NCBI GenBank assembly: GCA_019058445.1
Contig: JAHPZA010000009.1
Location: 496,001 to 560,000, forward strand
Direction of reading: 5' to 3'
Length of the DNA stretch: 64,000 nucleotides
From: Promethearchaeota archaeon
Lineage (GTDB): Archaea; Asgardarchaeota; Lokiarchaeia; Sigyniarchaeales; SOKP01
Below the pieces are notes generated by a model, which was not told the origin of the DNA, made no database searches, and worked only from the letters and a program-made list of their open reading frames with translations. Positions 17,174 to 25,878 of this stretch are shown here, piece after piece. Position 1 is the stretch's first letter; each line of letters begins with the position of its first letter. A program made the translations under genes and the position numbers.

Positions 17174-18372
17174 TTGAAAATGTATAAATCTTCTTCCAAT
17201 TTTTTAGCTTCAGATGATTTTGGATTTAATAACTTAGAGGGACCAGCAATAGATCCCTCAATAATATCATATTGTGGAATTATTGAATTCAATTCCTCAA
17301 TAATTTCTTTTTTCTCATCCCTAAGGGTTATTAAAACTACTGAGGGTCCAGTGTCAATGGAATAATATACATGATAATTATTTTTTTCTCGTAATTCACG
17401 AGTTTTTATCATAATTTTTAAAGTATCTGGTTTCCACGCAATTATATTATCTTCTCGAGCTGTTATAGTAATATGATGGAGGCAATTTGTGTCATATTCA
17501 GCTATCTCGCCAATACTATCTAATTTATGATTATTCAGAGCGTCAATAAACGCTATTATATTTTGTTTACGCTGTTTTAACCAAGGGAGGAAGTAAGGTG
17601 ATGTAGGAGCAGCTTTATGAGCTTGATCAGTTTTCAGCTCTGATTCAATTGGGATTGTTAACAAGGATATATTATCAATAAAAGATTGATGTTCTTTTTT
17701 ATCCAATCTAACAGCAAAACAATCGAGTGGATCAATTGTAGGATGACTTAGCCATAAAGCTAAGCCGCCTACCGCACTTCTACACCCCGAGCCAGACAGA
17801 TACCTGGAAAAAAAGCTGATTAATCTACGATTCTTTAGATACTCATCACAGTTATCATATACAATTGAAGTAGCAGCAAGAGCTAATGCAGCAGATCCCG
17901 AAGCAGAAGTTCCAAGACCCTTTCCAATTTCATTTCCTTTAATGGATTTTAAAAAATTTCGAGAAACTAAAACCGCTTTAGTTTTCACTTGAGAATAATC
18001 ACGGATAACGTTCAATGCAAGCTTAATCCTTTCCAATTTATCATCAAAGATTTCATTTCCATTTAGAATCGCATGATCCTCTTTTAAATTTTTATCAAAT
18101 TTCAGAAAAGAAATTGTGTTTGCACAACTATTATTAAGAGAAATACTTGGAAAATAGGCAATTCGATTATTTGGATCTCCTGAAAATCCATGATATTTTA
18201 GAATCCCTTGAATAGGATATGCCATTGAGTAAACTTCACCACTATCCCTTCGAAATTCAAGATTTGTGGGGATTTCTGGAATGAAATAATTATTAACGTC
18301 AAGAGCTTGAAGAATTTCTTCATAATCCTTCTTTAACTGTATAATATCTTCCTTTCGAATAGAATTTGCCAT
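17143..18372 (-). CDS. Diphosphomevalonate/phosphomevalonate decarboxylase-like GHMP protein
   Basis: A 409-residue protein of the mevalonate diphosphate decarboxylase branch of GHMP kinases. Seen are YPIQGILKYHGF (family xxIAxIKYxG), GKGLGTSASGSAALALAA (phosphate loop), SGSGCRSAVGGLALW (SGSxCRS substrate loop) and YYSIDTGPSVVLI, which keeps the catalytic Asp of the family's FDAGPN motif. Known relatives act on mevalonate diphosphate, mevalonate phosphate or mevalonate. No phosphomevalonate kinase is in the window, so direct decarboxylation of mevalonate 5-phosphate to isopentenyl phosphate is the simplest inference. It lies 73 nt downstream of the dehydratase small subunit. Its last eight residues (NHSSRLHY) come from the dehydratase remnant read in another frame. 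Confidence 0.75.
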   Translation of the reverse strand: MANSIRKEDIIQLKKDYEEILQALDVNNYFIPEIPTNLEFRRDSGEVYSMAYPIQGILKYHGFSGDPNNRIAYFPSISLNNSCANTISFLKFDKNLKEDHAILNGNEIFDDKLERIKLALNVIRDYSQVKTKAVLVSRNFLKSIKGNEIGKGLGTSASGSAALALAATSIVYDNCDEYLKNRRLISFFSRYLSGSGCRSAVGGLALWLSHPTIDPLDCFAVRLDKKEHQSFIDNISLLTIPIESELKTDQAHKAAPTSPYFLPWLKQRKQNIIAFIDALNNHKLDSIGEIAEYDTNCLHHITITAREDNIIAWKPDTLKIMIKTRELREKNNYHVYYSIDTGPSVVLITLRDEKKEIIEELNSIIPQYDIIEGSIAGPSKLLNPKSSEAKKLEEDLYIFKYNHSSRLHY

Positions 18373-18445
18373 TTTATTTATTTAAAAAATATACATTATT
18401 GGTAGAGAGAGAAGTTATATTACCATATTTTTTTCCTGTTCCCTG

Positions 18446-18835
18446 CTATTTCACCTCTACAGTGCCTTCTGATCCATTTACGATAATTTTTTGTCCCATT
18501 TTAATGTTTTTAATATCAATTTTATCTACACAGGGGATTTCACTAATTATACACCCTACTGCGATAATTGTATCGATTTGTTCATTTACAATTGCTGCTG
18601 GAGCTGTATTTTTTTTTTTCATTCTATACATCGTATACGATCCGACAGTAGAACCTTTCCCTGTAGGAAAGACCAGAACTTTTCCGGTTATGTTTTGACC
18701 TTCAAGCTCATGTCCAACCTCAACAACTTTACCGGTATCGGGATCTACACCACCATAGAATGAAATTCCATCTTTCGTTACAATCGCTTCTGCCTCAGCA
18801 GTTCCTTTATAAATTCTTCTTCCTTCTAACTTCAT
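18446..18835 (-). CDS. Phosphomevalonate dehydratase small subunit (DUF126)
   Basis: A 129-residue DUF126 (aconitase X swivel-domain) protein, the small subunit of phosphomevalonate dehydratase, which converts mevalonate 5-phosphate to trans-anhydromevalonate 5-phosphate. Typical features are YKGTAEAEAIVTKDGISFYG, LVFPTGKGSTVGSYTMYRM (the conserved PxGKGSTVGS loop) and a C-terminal DTIIAVGCIISEIPC with GSEGTVEV. Its start overlaps the stop of the large-subunit gene by 4 nt, so the subunits are translationally coupled. A decayed homologue of its 3' end lies 1.4 kb downstream, on the far side of the decarboxylase-like gene. Confidence 0.92.
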   Translation of the reverse strand: MKLEGRRIYKGTAEAEAIVTKDGISFYGGVDPDTGKVVEVGHELEGQNITGKVLVFPTGKGSTVGSYTMYRMKKKNTAPAAIVNEQIDTIIAVGCIISEIPCVDKIDIKNIKMGQKIIVNGSEGTVEVK

Positions 18836-20025
18836 TTTATCGCCTCCTCAACACATTCTTCGATTGTACCAATTTTTACTTTAAACTTATTCTTTGCGCG
18901 ACCATAATAACACGCTTTTGCTGAATCCACCATGATTCCCTTAAAGCGTCCTTTAATAGGAGCTACTACACAACATGTATCTGCTGCAAATTTTGCTCCA
19001 GCATCTTCAATAATTTTAGAGTATCCAGCTTCATCTGCTATTTTTTTTGTTGGTCGAGCAGTAGTAATCCAAAATTCTTTATTTACTTTTTTTCCTTCTA
19101 ATAAACTTGCTAATTGTGCGATTTCATGAATTGAAGCGTGTGGACAACCTATACTTACAAAATCGATTTCAAGATCATCGTCAATAAGTTCGGCACGAGT
19201 TTTTTCTAAGGCATCCTGATTAATTTCGAATACAAGGTCATTTGGTTTAGGGAATTCATTATACTCAGGAGTAATACCTTCCATATGGAATAAGGCAGTA
19301 CCACCGTATGTTGCAACGGAAGCACAAAATGATTTAAGCTCTTCAACTGTAGCGGATGGAATTCCCGTAATATAAGGTATTTTTTTTCCTAGCTCACCTA
19401 ATTTATCTCCAATTATTTTTCCCAATACTCCGAATTCGTCTGTGCCTTTTACTGAGGCATTTACTTTAACTAAAACTTGTCCATGGCGATTTTCATCCAA
19501 GTGATACCCATATTTAGGTGTTCTCCCAGTTAGAGCCGAGGCCAATGCGCTTGGTCCTCCCTCACGATTCGTTCGAGCTCCAATAACTGAGTTAGAATAG
19601 CAAACGGCACTACTTTCAGCCCAGGCTATATGCTGTCCATAATGAGGGGTGTTTCCAATTAAATACGGGGTACATGAACAAGTTGTAATTATCCCCATTC
19701 TCGCAAAGGCATCTATAGCACGGTTCTGATTTTTTGCAAATTCCTTATCGATACCTAAAGCTTGCCAATTTTCGCGATCCATTCCTGCGGGATTTAATGT
19801 TGTTAAAACTCTAACCTTCCCATCTTCTGCCATCTCGCTTAGAAATTCCAAACCTGCTTCGTCTAAGTTAGCATAAGATACTCCCGCAATCTGTACACTT
19901 TGAACATCAACCATGTATTCAGCATCAAAGATCTCACCTAATGTGTTTAAAATTTCCATAGATTTCTTAACAGCATTTCCATATTTTCCATCCAGCATAT
20001 CTTGCTCTTCTGTGGTTAATTTCAC
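18832..20025 (-). CDS. Phosphomevalonate dehydratase large subunit (aconitase X catalytic)
   Basis: A 397-residue aconitase X catalytic subunit. The fold holds an Fe-S cluster that dehydrates mevalonate 5-phosphate. Seen are ITTCSCTPYLIGN and AADTCCVVAPI (candidate cluster cysteines), SVIGARTNREGGPSALASAL with the substrate-binding arginines, SIGCPHAS and KACYYGRAKN. Translation probably starts at GTG 20025, preceded by GAGGAG 10 nt upstream. It is the fourth gene of a minus-strand run (HMG-CoA synthase, HMG-CoA reductase, UbiD-type decarboxylase, this gene, small subunit), spaced 19 nt from the decarboxylase. That order places consecutive pathway steps together. Confidence 0.93.
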   Translation of the reverse strand: MKLTTEEQDMLDGKYGNAVKKSMEILNTLGEIFDAEYMVDVQSVQIAGVSYANLDEAGLEFLSEMAEDGKVRVLTTLNPAGMDRENWQALGIDKEFAKNQNRAIDAFARMGIITTCSCTPYLIGNTPHYGQHIAWAESSAVCYSNSVIGARTNREGGPSALASALTGRTPKYGYHLDENRHGQVLVKVNASVKGTDEFGVLGKIIGDKLGELGKKIPYITGIPSATVEELKSFCASVATYGGTALFHMEGITPEYNEFPKPNDLVFEINQDALEKTRAELIDDDLEIDFVSIGCPHASIHEIAQLASLLEGKKVNKEFWITTARPTKKIADEAGYSKIIEDAGAKFAADTCCVVAPIKGRFKGIMVDSAKACYYGRAKNKFKVKIGTIEECVEEAIK

Positions 20026-20044
20026 AATTATTTTCTCCTCTCTG

Positions 20045-21346
20045 TTAAAAATATTTATTTAAATCAACTTTTGGGAAATCTGCTATATCAAAGCTCTTCC
20101 CTTTGGCCACAAGAGGTTTTGTTAAATCAAATCCAATTTTGGTAGTCATTTTTGTTCCTGGCTCTGCGCTAGGATCTAAACTGCTTCCTGGCTCTTTTTC
20201 TTTCATAACCATTCGGGAATCTCCTTGAAAACGGGTTGCCATTGCCCATTCCACTGATAGTGGATTATAGATATCTATATCTTTATCTACAATAAATACA
20301 TGTTTGCAACTCGTATGACCAGCAAATGCACCAAAAATAGCCTTTCTGCCATCTTCTTCTGATTTTTTATCAATTTGTACAATCGCATGTAACCATGAAC
20401 AGCCTCCTGGATTGATGTTGACATCTAAACATTTAACCCCTGCTTCATTGACTTTATTAAAAATGGTAGGTTCTCTTGGCATTCCCATTAATATTTTATG
20501 CTCAAGTGCTCCTGGTAATAATGCTTGCCAAATTGCTTCCTTTCTATGAGTAATTTTAGTAACTTCAAACACAGGTTCTTCCCTGACTACATCATAAGTT
20601 TCAGTTAAATCGACAAAAGGACCTTCAGGATGTTTTTCTTCCAAATACACCCGCCCTTCTAACACAAATTCTGCTTCAGCCGGAATTAGAAGATCTACCG
20701 AATTCGCTTTCACAACCTTTATTGGCTCTAAGGCATTTGCAATTTCTAATTCGTCAACTCCAATATCTACCGAAGTTGCACCTGCAATTAAAATATTCGG
20801 AGTATTTCCGATACAATATGCGACTTCTAATTCACCATTCTTTTTTAAAAATTTATGGAAATGACGGCCACCAACGATTCGAGTGGCGAATTTATTCTTA
20901 GAAAATTGCATGGCACGATGGAAATCCATATTTTGACCATACTCGGGATCTCTAGTAATAACTACAGCCGAACTGATATAGTTTCCCCCATCTTTCTCAC
21001 AATGGAATAAAATTGGTATTTTATCTAAATCAACATTTGATTCAATAACTTCTTGGCAAGGTGCGTTTGTAACAACTTCCGGCTTTAAACGCTGAGTAAT
21101 TGCTTTTGAAAGCATAGGTATTAGATCTGCGGGAGTAACGCCAAAATAATCAGCGATTACATTTTTAGTACAGAACATATTACCAATTACTCGAAAATCT
21201 GATTCTTTAACATTATTAAACAATATTTGCGTTGGCTCTATCGCCTTTAAAATACCAGAAATCTCTAGTTTCTTAGATACTTCAATATCAACTTTTCGTA
21301 GAAGTCCACTTTCATCTATTTTTTTTATATAATCTCTTAATCCCAT
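20045..21346 (-). CDS. Anhydromevalonate phosphate decarboxylase (UbiD family)
   Basis: A 433-residue UbiD-family decarboxylase, assigned from context to trans-anhydromevalonate 5-phosphate decarboxylation, which yields isopentenyl phosphate. Family features include the N-terminal GLRDYIKKIDESGLL, YGQNMDFHRAMQF, TRIVGGRHFHKFL, EGRVYLEEKHPEGPFVDLTE (catalytic Glu and prenyl-FMN contacts), NPGGCSWLHAIVQI and HTSCKHVFIVDKDIDIYNP, with the late Arg/Asp pair. The enzyme requires prenyl-FMN; ubiX lies in the same locus. It sits between HMG-CoA reductase (90 nt) and the dehydratase (19 nt), the best argument for its substrate, since UbiD homologues otherwise act on aromatic and acrylic acids. An SD-like GTGAGATGAT precedes the ATG. 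Confidence 0.92.
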   Translation of the reverse strand: MGLRDYIKKIDESGLLRKVDIEVSKKLEISGILKAIEPTQILFNNVKESDFRVIGNMFCTKNVIADYFGVTPADLIPMLSKAITQRLKPEVVTNAPCQEVIESNVDLDKIPILFHCEKDGGNYISSAVVITRDPEYGQNMDFHRAMQFSKNKFATRIVGGRHFHKFLKKNGELEVAYCIGNTPNILIAGATSVDIGVDELEIANALEPIKVVKANSVDLLIPAEAEFVLEGRVYLEEKHPEGPFVDLTETYDVVREEPVFEVTKITHRKEAIWQALLPGALEHKILMGMPREPTIFNKVNEAGVKCLDVNINPGGCSWLHAIVQIDKKSEEDGRKAIFGAFAGHTSCKHVFIVDKDIDIYNPLSVEWAMATRFQGDSRMVMKEKEPGSSLDPSAEPGTKMTTKIGFDLTKPLVAKGKSFDIADFPKVDLNKYF

Positions 21347-21436
21347 ACGTTCTAATCATCTCACATTCTATATTAATTAATACAAATATGTACATAACGG
21401 TTTCTTAGGTTAATTACAGAATAACATTTTTTAAAA

Positions 21437-22720
21437 CTAAAGGTTTTTATCATCCTGTATCTTTTGTAAAATTTCTTTAGCATAATCAACCCTAATCTTT
21501 TTATCCTCTACTAATTTTTTTGCAACTTTTTCTATTAATTCCTCAGGTACTCCTGCGAGTTTTGCTATATTTCTTGAATGAAGAGTCATATGACCTTTTT
21601 GAATTCCCTCTGAAGCTAAAACCCTTAATGCACCTACATTCTGTGCCAAACCAAGAGCAGCAGCAACCTGAGAGAGCTCACTAGCACTTTCAACATTTAC
21701 AATTTTCAGCGCTAATCGTGCCATCGGGTGAATTTTTGTCATACCTCCAATGATACCAAGAGCAAGAGGTATTTCTATTTCCCCTACTAGATTTCCATCC
21801 GAATCAATTTGAAATTTTGTTAATGGAGAGTATTTTCCGTTTAATGCAGCATACGCATGAGCTCCAGCTTCAATGGCACGCGTATCATTTCCGGTGGCTA
21901 ATGTTAAAGCTATAATTCCATTCATTATACCTTTATTATGAGTGGTAGCTCTGTAGGGATCTGCAAAAGCAAATTCATATGCGTTCATTATTCCCTCAAC
22001 TACTTGGAGGCCTCCTAATAAATCCTTATCAAAAATCGCTTTACACTTGGCTACACGATGTGTAGCTAAATTTGATACAATTCTAAGGTAAATTCTCCCT
22101 TCACATAAATCCTCAATGTAAGGACTTACTGCTTCGGCCATTGTATTCACTACATTAGCCCCCATCGCATCTAAGACATCTACTAATAAATGGATAATTA
22201 ACATTTTACCCCGTCTTGTAGTCAATTCTCTAACTTCAAAATCAAACGCGCCACCGCCTAACTGATTCAAGAATGGATCTTGCTCATTAGCCATTCTTAT
22301 AATATCATCCTTATGTTCTATTAGCTTTTCTTTAGAAGCTGTGATATCCTTTAAATCAGTAATTTGAATTTGGGAAATCATTACTGATTTAATTTTTTCT
22401 GCATGGAATCCACCATGTTTTCTTGCAAACTTTGCCGCATTGGATGCAGCCGCAACAACTGAGGGTTCCTCTATGACCATAGGAATTAAGTAATCTTTAT
22501 TATTAATTTTAAAATTACATGCTATACCTAGAGGTAATTGATAACTTCCTATAACATTCTCAATTAATGTATCCAGTTGAGAAGGTTTGAAATAACCAAA
22601 ATTTTGCAATAGGGCAAGATCTTCTTCACTTAAATCAACGGCCCCAGCAACAACTTTTAGACGTTCTTCTATAGGAAGCTTATAAAAGCCAGATATGGCT
22701 GAATTGATTTCTTTTTTCAT
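21437..22720 (-). CDS. hmgA: HMG-CoA reductase, class II
   Basis: A 427-residue HMG-CoA reductase that makes mevalonate from HMG-CoA. The sequence is class II (bacterial type), not the class I form of most archaea and eukaryotes. It shows MVIEEPSVVAAASNAAK with the catalytic Glu (about 85), LLVDVLDAMGANVVNTMAE, ATTHNKGIMNG with the catalytic Lys, ATGNDTRAIEAGAHAYAA with the Asp, and LHSRNIAKLAG with the C-terminal His. Class II enzymes often prefer NADH. The gene follows HMG-CoA synthase by 135 nt and precedes the UbiD-type gene by 90 nt, so it is probably in the same transcript or a closely linked one. Confidence 0.95.
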   Translation of the reverse strand: MKKEINSAISGFYKLPIEERLKVVAGAVDLSEEDLALLQNFGYFKPSQLDTLIENVIGSYQLPLGIACNFKINNKDYLIPMVIEEPSVVAAASNAAKFARKHGGFHAEKIKSVMISQIQITDLKDITASKEKLIEHKDDIIRMANEQDPFLNQLGGGAFDFEVRELTTRRGKMLIIHLLVDVLDAMGANVVNTMAEAVSPYIEDLCEGRIYLRIVSNLATHRVAKCKAIFDKDLLGGLQVVEGIMNAYEFAFADPYRATTHNKGIMNGIIALTLATGNDTRAIEAGAHAYAALNGKYSPLTKFQIDSDGNLVGEIEIPLALGIIGGMTKIHPMARLALKIVNVESASELSQVAAALGLAQNVGALRVLASEGIQKGHMTLHSRNIAKLAGVPEELIEKVAKKLVEDKKIRVDYAKEILQKIQDDKNL

Positions 22721-22855
22721 AATATTTCATTTAAATTAGTATCTTAATTAAATTGAATAATAAATCTATTGGAAATCTTTTAAAATGATGAATAAACCAT
22801 TGAAACTTTTAAAAAAAAGGATTTGATCCAAACACATTCCTCGTATAAGTGAAAT

Positions 22856-24484
22856 CTAATATATATTTTGAATAGGGATATAGATTGGAACCCAATTTAA
22901 CAATCCCATTGCATTGAAATCTTTTTCTTCCTTATTCTCAACTCTTCTTACTTCATATTCCAGGGAATTTCCCTTTCTTACGTTCCAGGCAACTCTTACT
23001 AAGCCTTTATTTAGATAGCTCAAATCATTTGTATTAGGATATACAATTGGGTTTGATTCAAGAGTTGCAAAAAGAGGAAAAAACCTCTCATGAAAGCCAG
23101 AATGTCCTTTAGGACAATAGTTTAATCCTTTTTTATTTGGGATAATACATCCTTCATCACAAAAATGGAGTGTAAAACCTCGCTCTTCATTTAATTTATG
23201 TTCGCTAATACGCCCTAATAAGGATCTCATTTCCACAGTTCCGCTTTTTATTTGTTCATATTCTTGAACGCTTTTCCTTTCTTTAAATTTGATGTAATCA
23301 TTGATCTTGGGCCCATATCTTAGAACACTTTTGAATTGAGGTCTCACTTTTAATAGTCCAGAAATACATGTCGCACCAGAGCCATAAGAACCAAAATAAA
23401 TCGTATCATGAGGATTAGCATGGTTTTCGAGAATGAATTGGATTTGAGACCATACAGCAGCATTATACATGTTTCCAAAATGCATTGGAACTCTCAACTG
23501 GGGCAAAACTCGTTCTTTTACATTTGTGTTTATCCAGTGTGCCCAGTTTTCTAATCTATCAGAAGAAAATCCTTTTTCTTTTAATTTTAAATAAATAAAT
23601 TCTGGTAGGAGGGTTACATCATGAAGAAAGTAGTCTATTTTTTTTAATAAAGACGATTTCAAATCGTTTCTATTGATTTTAGGCAGATCATTTATGTTTT
23701 TTATCCAGCGTTTTTGGATTATGTATTGCATGGCTTTAAGTGGAAGTTTTGAAAAAGGGGCATGAAATGTGTAATAGTCAGCATAAAAATCTCCAATATG
23801 TCTAATTAAATCGTCATATGCTCCCAATTGAAAGTTGATGTATGCATCAACCGAATAATGTCCAAAAACCTTCGCATTTTTTTCATTTGCAGGTCGATAA
23901 AAGTCATTAATATCTCCTGAAATCATCCCAAACTTTTTACTAAAGGTCGCAATGCGTGGATTCTTAGAAATAATAAAAGCTATCGCCCCAGAACCCTGTG
24001 TAGGCTCAGAAGGAGTTCCCAAATGATAGGAAGATATGTCTGCACTTATTACGAGCGCCTTATTTATGATATCTCTCTCAATTAAACCAATTGCATTAAG
24101 TATTGCTAAAGTTCCTCCGGCACATGCATTATAAATATCTTGAGTTAAGATATTTTTTTGCAATCCTAACATTTCGGCAAAAATATTAGACACCGATTTA
24201 ACGGCATAAGTGATCGTTTCTGTACCTACAAAAACAGCGTCAATTTCTTTGGGATTAATGTGTCCTCTATTCAGAGCATTATACGCCGCTTTTAATCCAA
24301 TCGAGATGATATCTTCATCGACTTCAGGTAATCTCATTTCTTTTAATAGTAAGCCTTTCCTATACTTGTTTGGATCAACATCTCTTTCTTTGGCAAGTTC
24401 TGTAATATCGACGAAATGTCTGGGCGCATGAAAACTTATTGAGTCAATTCCAATGTTTGTGAAAAGATAATCGTCAGAAATCAT
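22856..24484 (-). CDS. HMG-CoA synthase with a large C-terminal extension
   Basis: A thiolase-fold enzyme condensing acetyl-CoA and acetoacetyl-CoA to HMG-CoA. The catalytic residues are Glu89 (VFVGTET), Cys121 (YNACAGGT) and His241 (YTFHAPFSKLP), with GNMYNAAVWSQIQ and YFGSYGSGATC toward the end of the core. At 542 residues it is about 150-190 longer than typical archaeal enzymes. The extra C-terminal region contains FCDEGC...NYCPKGHSGFH, a possible zinc site, followed by beta-rich sequence. This could stand in for the separate DUF35 zinc-ribbon/OB protein that partners archaeal thiolase and HMG-CoA synthase; that is inference. An SD-like GGGAGAG precedes the ATG. No acetoacetyl-CoA thiolase is in the window. 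Confidence 0.9.
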   Translation of the reverse strand: MISDDYLFTNIGIDSISFHAPRHFVDITELAKERDVDPNKYRKGLLLKEMRLPEVDEDIISIGLKAAYNALNRGHINPKEIDAVFVGTETITYAVKSVSNIFAEMLGLQKNILTQDIYNACAGGTLAILNAIGLIERDIINKALVISADISSYHLGTPSEPTQGSGAIAFIISKNPRIATFSKKFGMISGDINDFYRPANEKNAKVFGHYSVDAYINFQLGAYDDLIRHIGDFYADYYTFHAPFSKLPLKAMQYIIQKRWIKNINDLPKINRNDLKSSLLKKIDYFLHDVTLLPEFIYLKLKEKGFSSDRLENWAHWINTNVKERVLPQLRVPMHFGNMYNAAVWSQIQFILENHANPHDTIYFGSYGSGATCISGLLKVRPQFKSVLRYGPKINDYIKFKERKSVQEYEQIKSGTVEMRSLLGRISEHKLNEERGFTLHFCDEGCIIPNKKGLNYCPKGHSGFHERFFPLFATLESNPIVYPNTNDLSYLNKGLVRVAWNVRKGNSLEYEVRRVENKEEKDFNAMGLLNWVPIYIPIQNIY

Positions 24485-24911
24485 AATTTCTCTCCCATTT
24501 TTTATATGAAAATTTTATTTTAAATAGTTGTTTAATTAATTAGATATGTATTTTAATAGCAATTATTAATTAGTAAACTTTTTGTTTAAGACAGTTTTTC
24601 AAATTTTTAGTTTGAAATTATTAAGTAAAACTGAGTTATAAAGGTTTTCTTCACGATTTCCAACGAAAAATCGATTAAATGTTTTAAAACGATTAATTAA
24701 TTAAAGTTCGTAATTCAAAATCATGTAATATCAATGTTTATTCGCTATTCAGAAAATAAACAGCATTGGAAAAAATAAGTTAGATAATTAGAAAAATAAT
24801 GTTGAGAGCATTTTGGTAATAATTAAACATAAATATTATATATATTTTAATCTAATTAAGATTACATACTAATAAACTCTGAAAAATCGTAATTTTTTTT
24901 GGTGTTGAAAA
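24485..24911 (+). promoter_or_regulatory. Divergent promoter region with TATA element and GGTG SD for cis-prenyltransferase
   Basis: This 427-nt AT-rich gap separates the divergent HMG-CoA synthase and cis-prenyltransferase genes. A strong TATA-like element (TATTATATATATT, 24834-24846) lies about 65 nt upstream of a GGTG Shine-Dalgarno core at 24901-24904. The core is followed by exactly seven nucleotides and an in-frame ATA at 24912. I see no RNA gene or ORF in the rest of the gap. Confidence 0.5.
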
Positions 24912-25709
24912 ATACAAAAATTAAAAAAACAGAAACATATTGAAACGGATAAAGACAAAAATAGCACAGAAAGAGAAGAAAAGCTCAGAGAATTAAAAGA
25001 AAATTATAAAGATAAGATTCCACGACACATCGGCTTGACTCCAGATGGAAATCGTCGTTGGAGTCGTAGAGAAGGAGTTAGTACAAATGTGGGTCACTAT
25101 CGCGGTTATGAAGTAGTAAAAAAAATCCTTATTGCATGTTTTAATGCTGGTATAAAGTATTTATCATTGTATGCCCTATCTCTTGAAAATGCTCGAAAGC
25201 GATCTCCTGAAGAGTTAAAATACATTTATAAAATCATTAAACTCGCTGTAGATACTGTTAAAAACGAGCCAATTGTTACAAATGAAAAAGTTAAGTTCAA
25301 CGTAATTGGAAGATTAGAGTTATTGCCTCAAGATGTGCGTGACAAAATTGACGAGCTACTCGATTATACTAAAGATTTTGATGGAGCTTTTGTAAATGTT
25401 TTAATAATGTATGATGGACAAGCTGAGATTGTCGATGCCATGAAAAAAATAATTAATGATAAGGTTGATCCTGACAAAATTGACCGAAAATTAATAAAGA
25501 AATATCTATATACAAAAGATTTTCCAGAGCTTGATTTTCTCATAAGAACTGGCATGTCTGATGGAGCACGTATCTCAGGATTTCTTTTATGGGATGCTTC
25601 TTATGCTGAATTCAAATTTAGAAATGAATTTTGGCCTGAATATAGTGAAGATTTGTTAATTGAAGATATCCACGATTTCATTAATAGGAATCGAAGGAAA
25701 GGGAAATAA
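24912..25709 (+). CDS. uppS: cis-Prenyltransferase (undecaprenyl diphosphate synthase-like)
   Basis: A cis-prenyltransferase that elongates allylic diphosphates with IPP to make a long-chain lipid carrier. Motifs are RHIGLTPDGNRRWSRREG (catalytic Asp, PxDGNRRW), YLSLYALSLENARKRSPEE, NVLIMYDGQAEIVDA, LDFLIRTGMSDGARISGFLLWDASYAEFKF-type C-terminal Arg/Ser block and EFWPEYSEDLL. The first normal start codon in frame, TTG 25035, falls inside the first conserved strand and would remove the RHIG segment, so it is unlikely. The frame is open back to 24909. ATA 24912, seven nt after GGTG, would give MQKLKKQKHIETDKDKN and 265 residues. The alternative is GTG 24902 with a one-base slip in the seven-A run at 24923-24929. 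Confidence 0.9.
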   Translation: MQKLKKQKHIETDKDKNSTEREEKLRELKENYKDKIPRHIGLTPDGNRRWSRREGVSTNVGHYRGYEVVKKILIACFNAGIKYLSLYALSLENARKRSPEELKYIYKIIKLAVDTVKNEPIVTNEKVKFNVIGRLELLPQDVRDKIDELLDYTKDFDGAFVNVLIMYDGQAEIVDAMKKIINDKVDPDKIDRKLIKKYLYTKDFPELDFLIRTGMSDGARISGFLLWDASYAEFKFRNEFWPEYSEDLLIEDIHDFINRNRRKGK

Positions 25710-25777
25710 TTTTACTTTCTAATTTTCGTCTATTTTTCTAAAATTATCATTTATCATCCTTTTTCTATTTAACAAGG

Positions 25778-25821
25778 ATTTAAAAAAAGGGAAACTATTA
25801 TTTAAAAAAAGGGAAATTATT
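25778..25821. repeat. 22-bp tandem direct repeat (two copies)
   Basis: Two adjacent 22-bp units, ATTTAAAAAAAGGGAAACTA + TT and ATTTAAAAAAAGGGAAATTA + TT, differ at a single position. They lie between the cis-prenyltransferase gene and the start of the next unit, about 60 nt upstream of the ATG at 25879, a position where they could affect transcription. They may equally be a simple slippage duplication. Confidence 0.8.
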
Positions 25822-25878
25822 ATTTCCAGAATACTTTTCAAAAATATACAAATATTAGTCAAAACATAATTCGTTATA

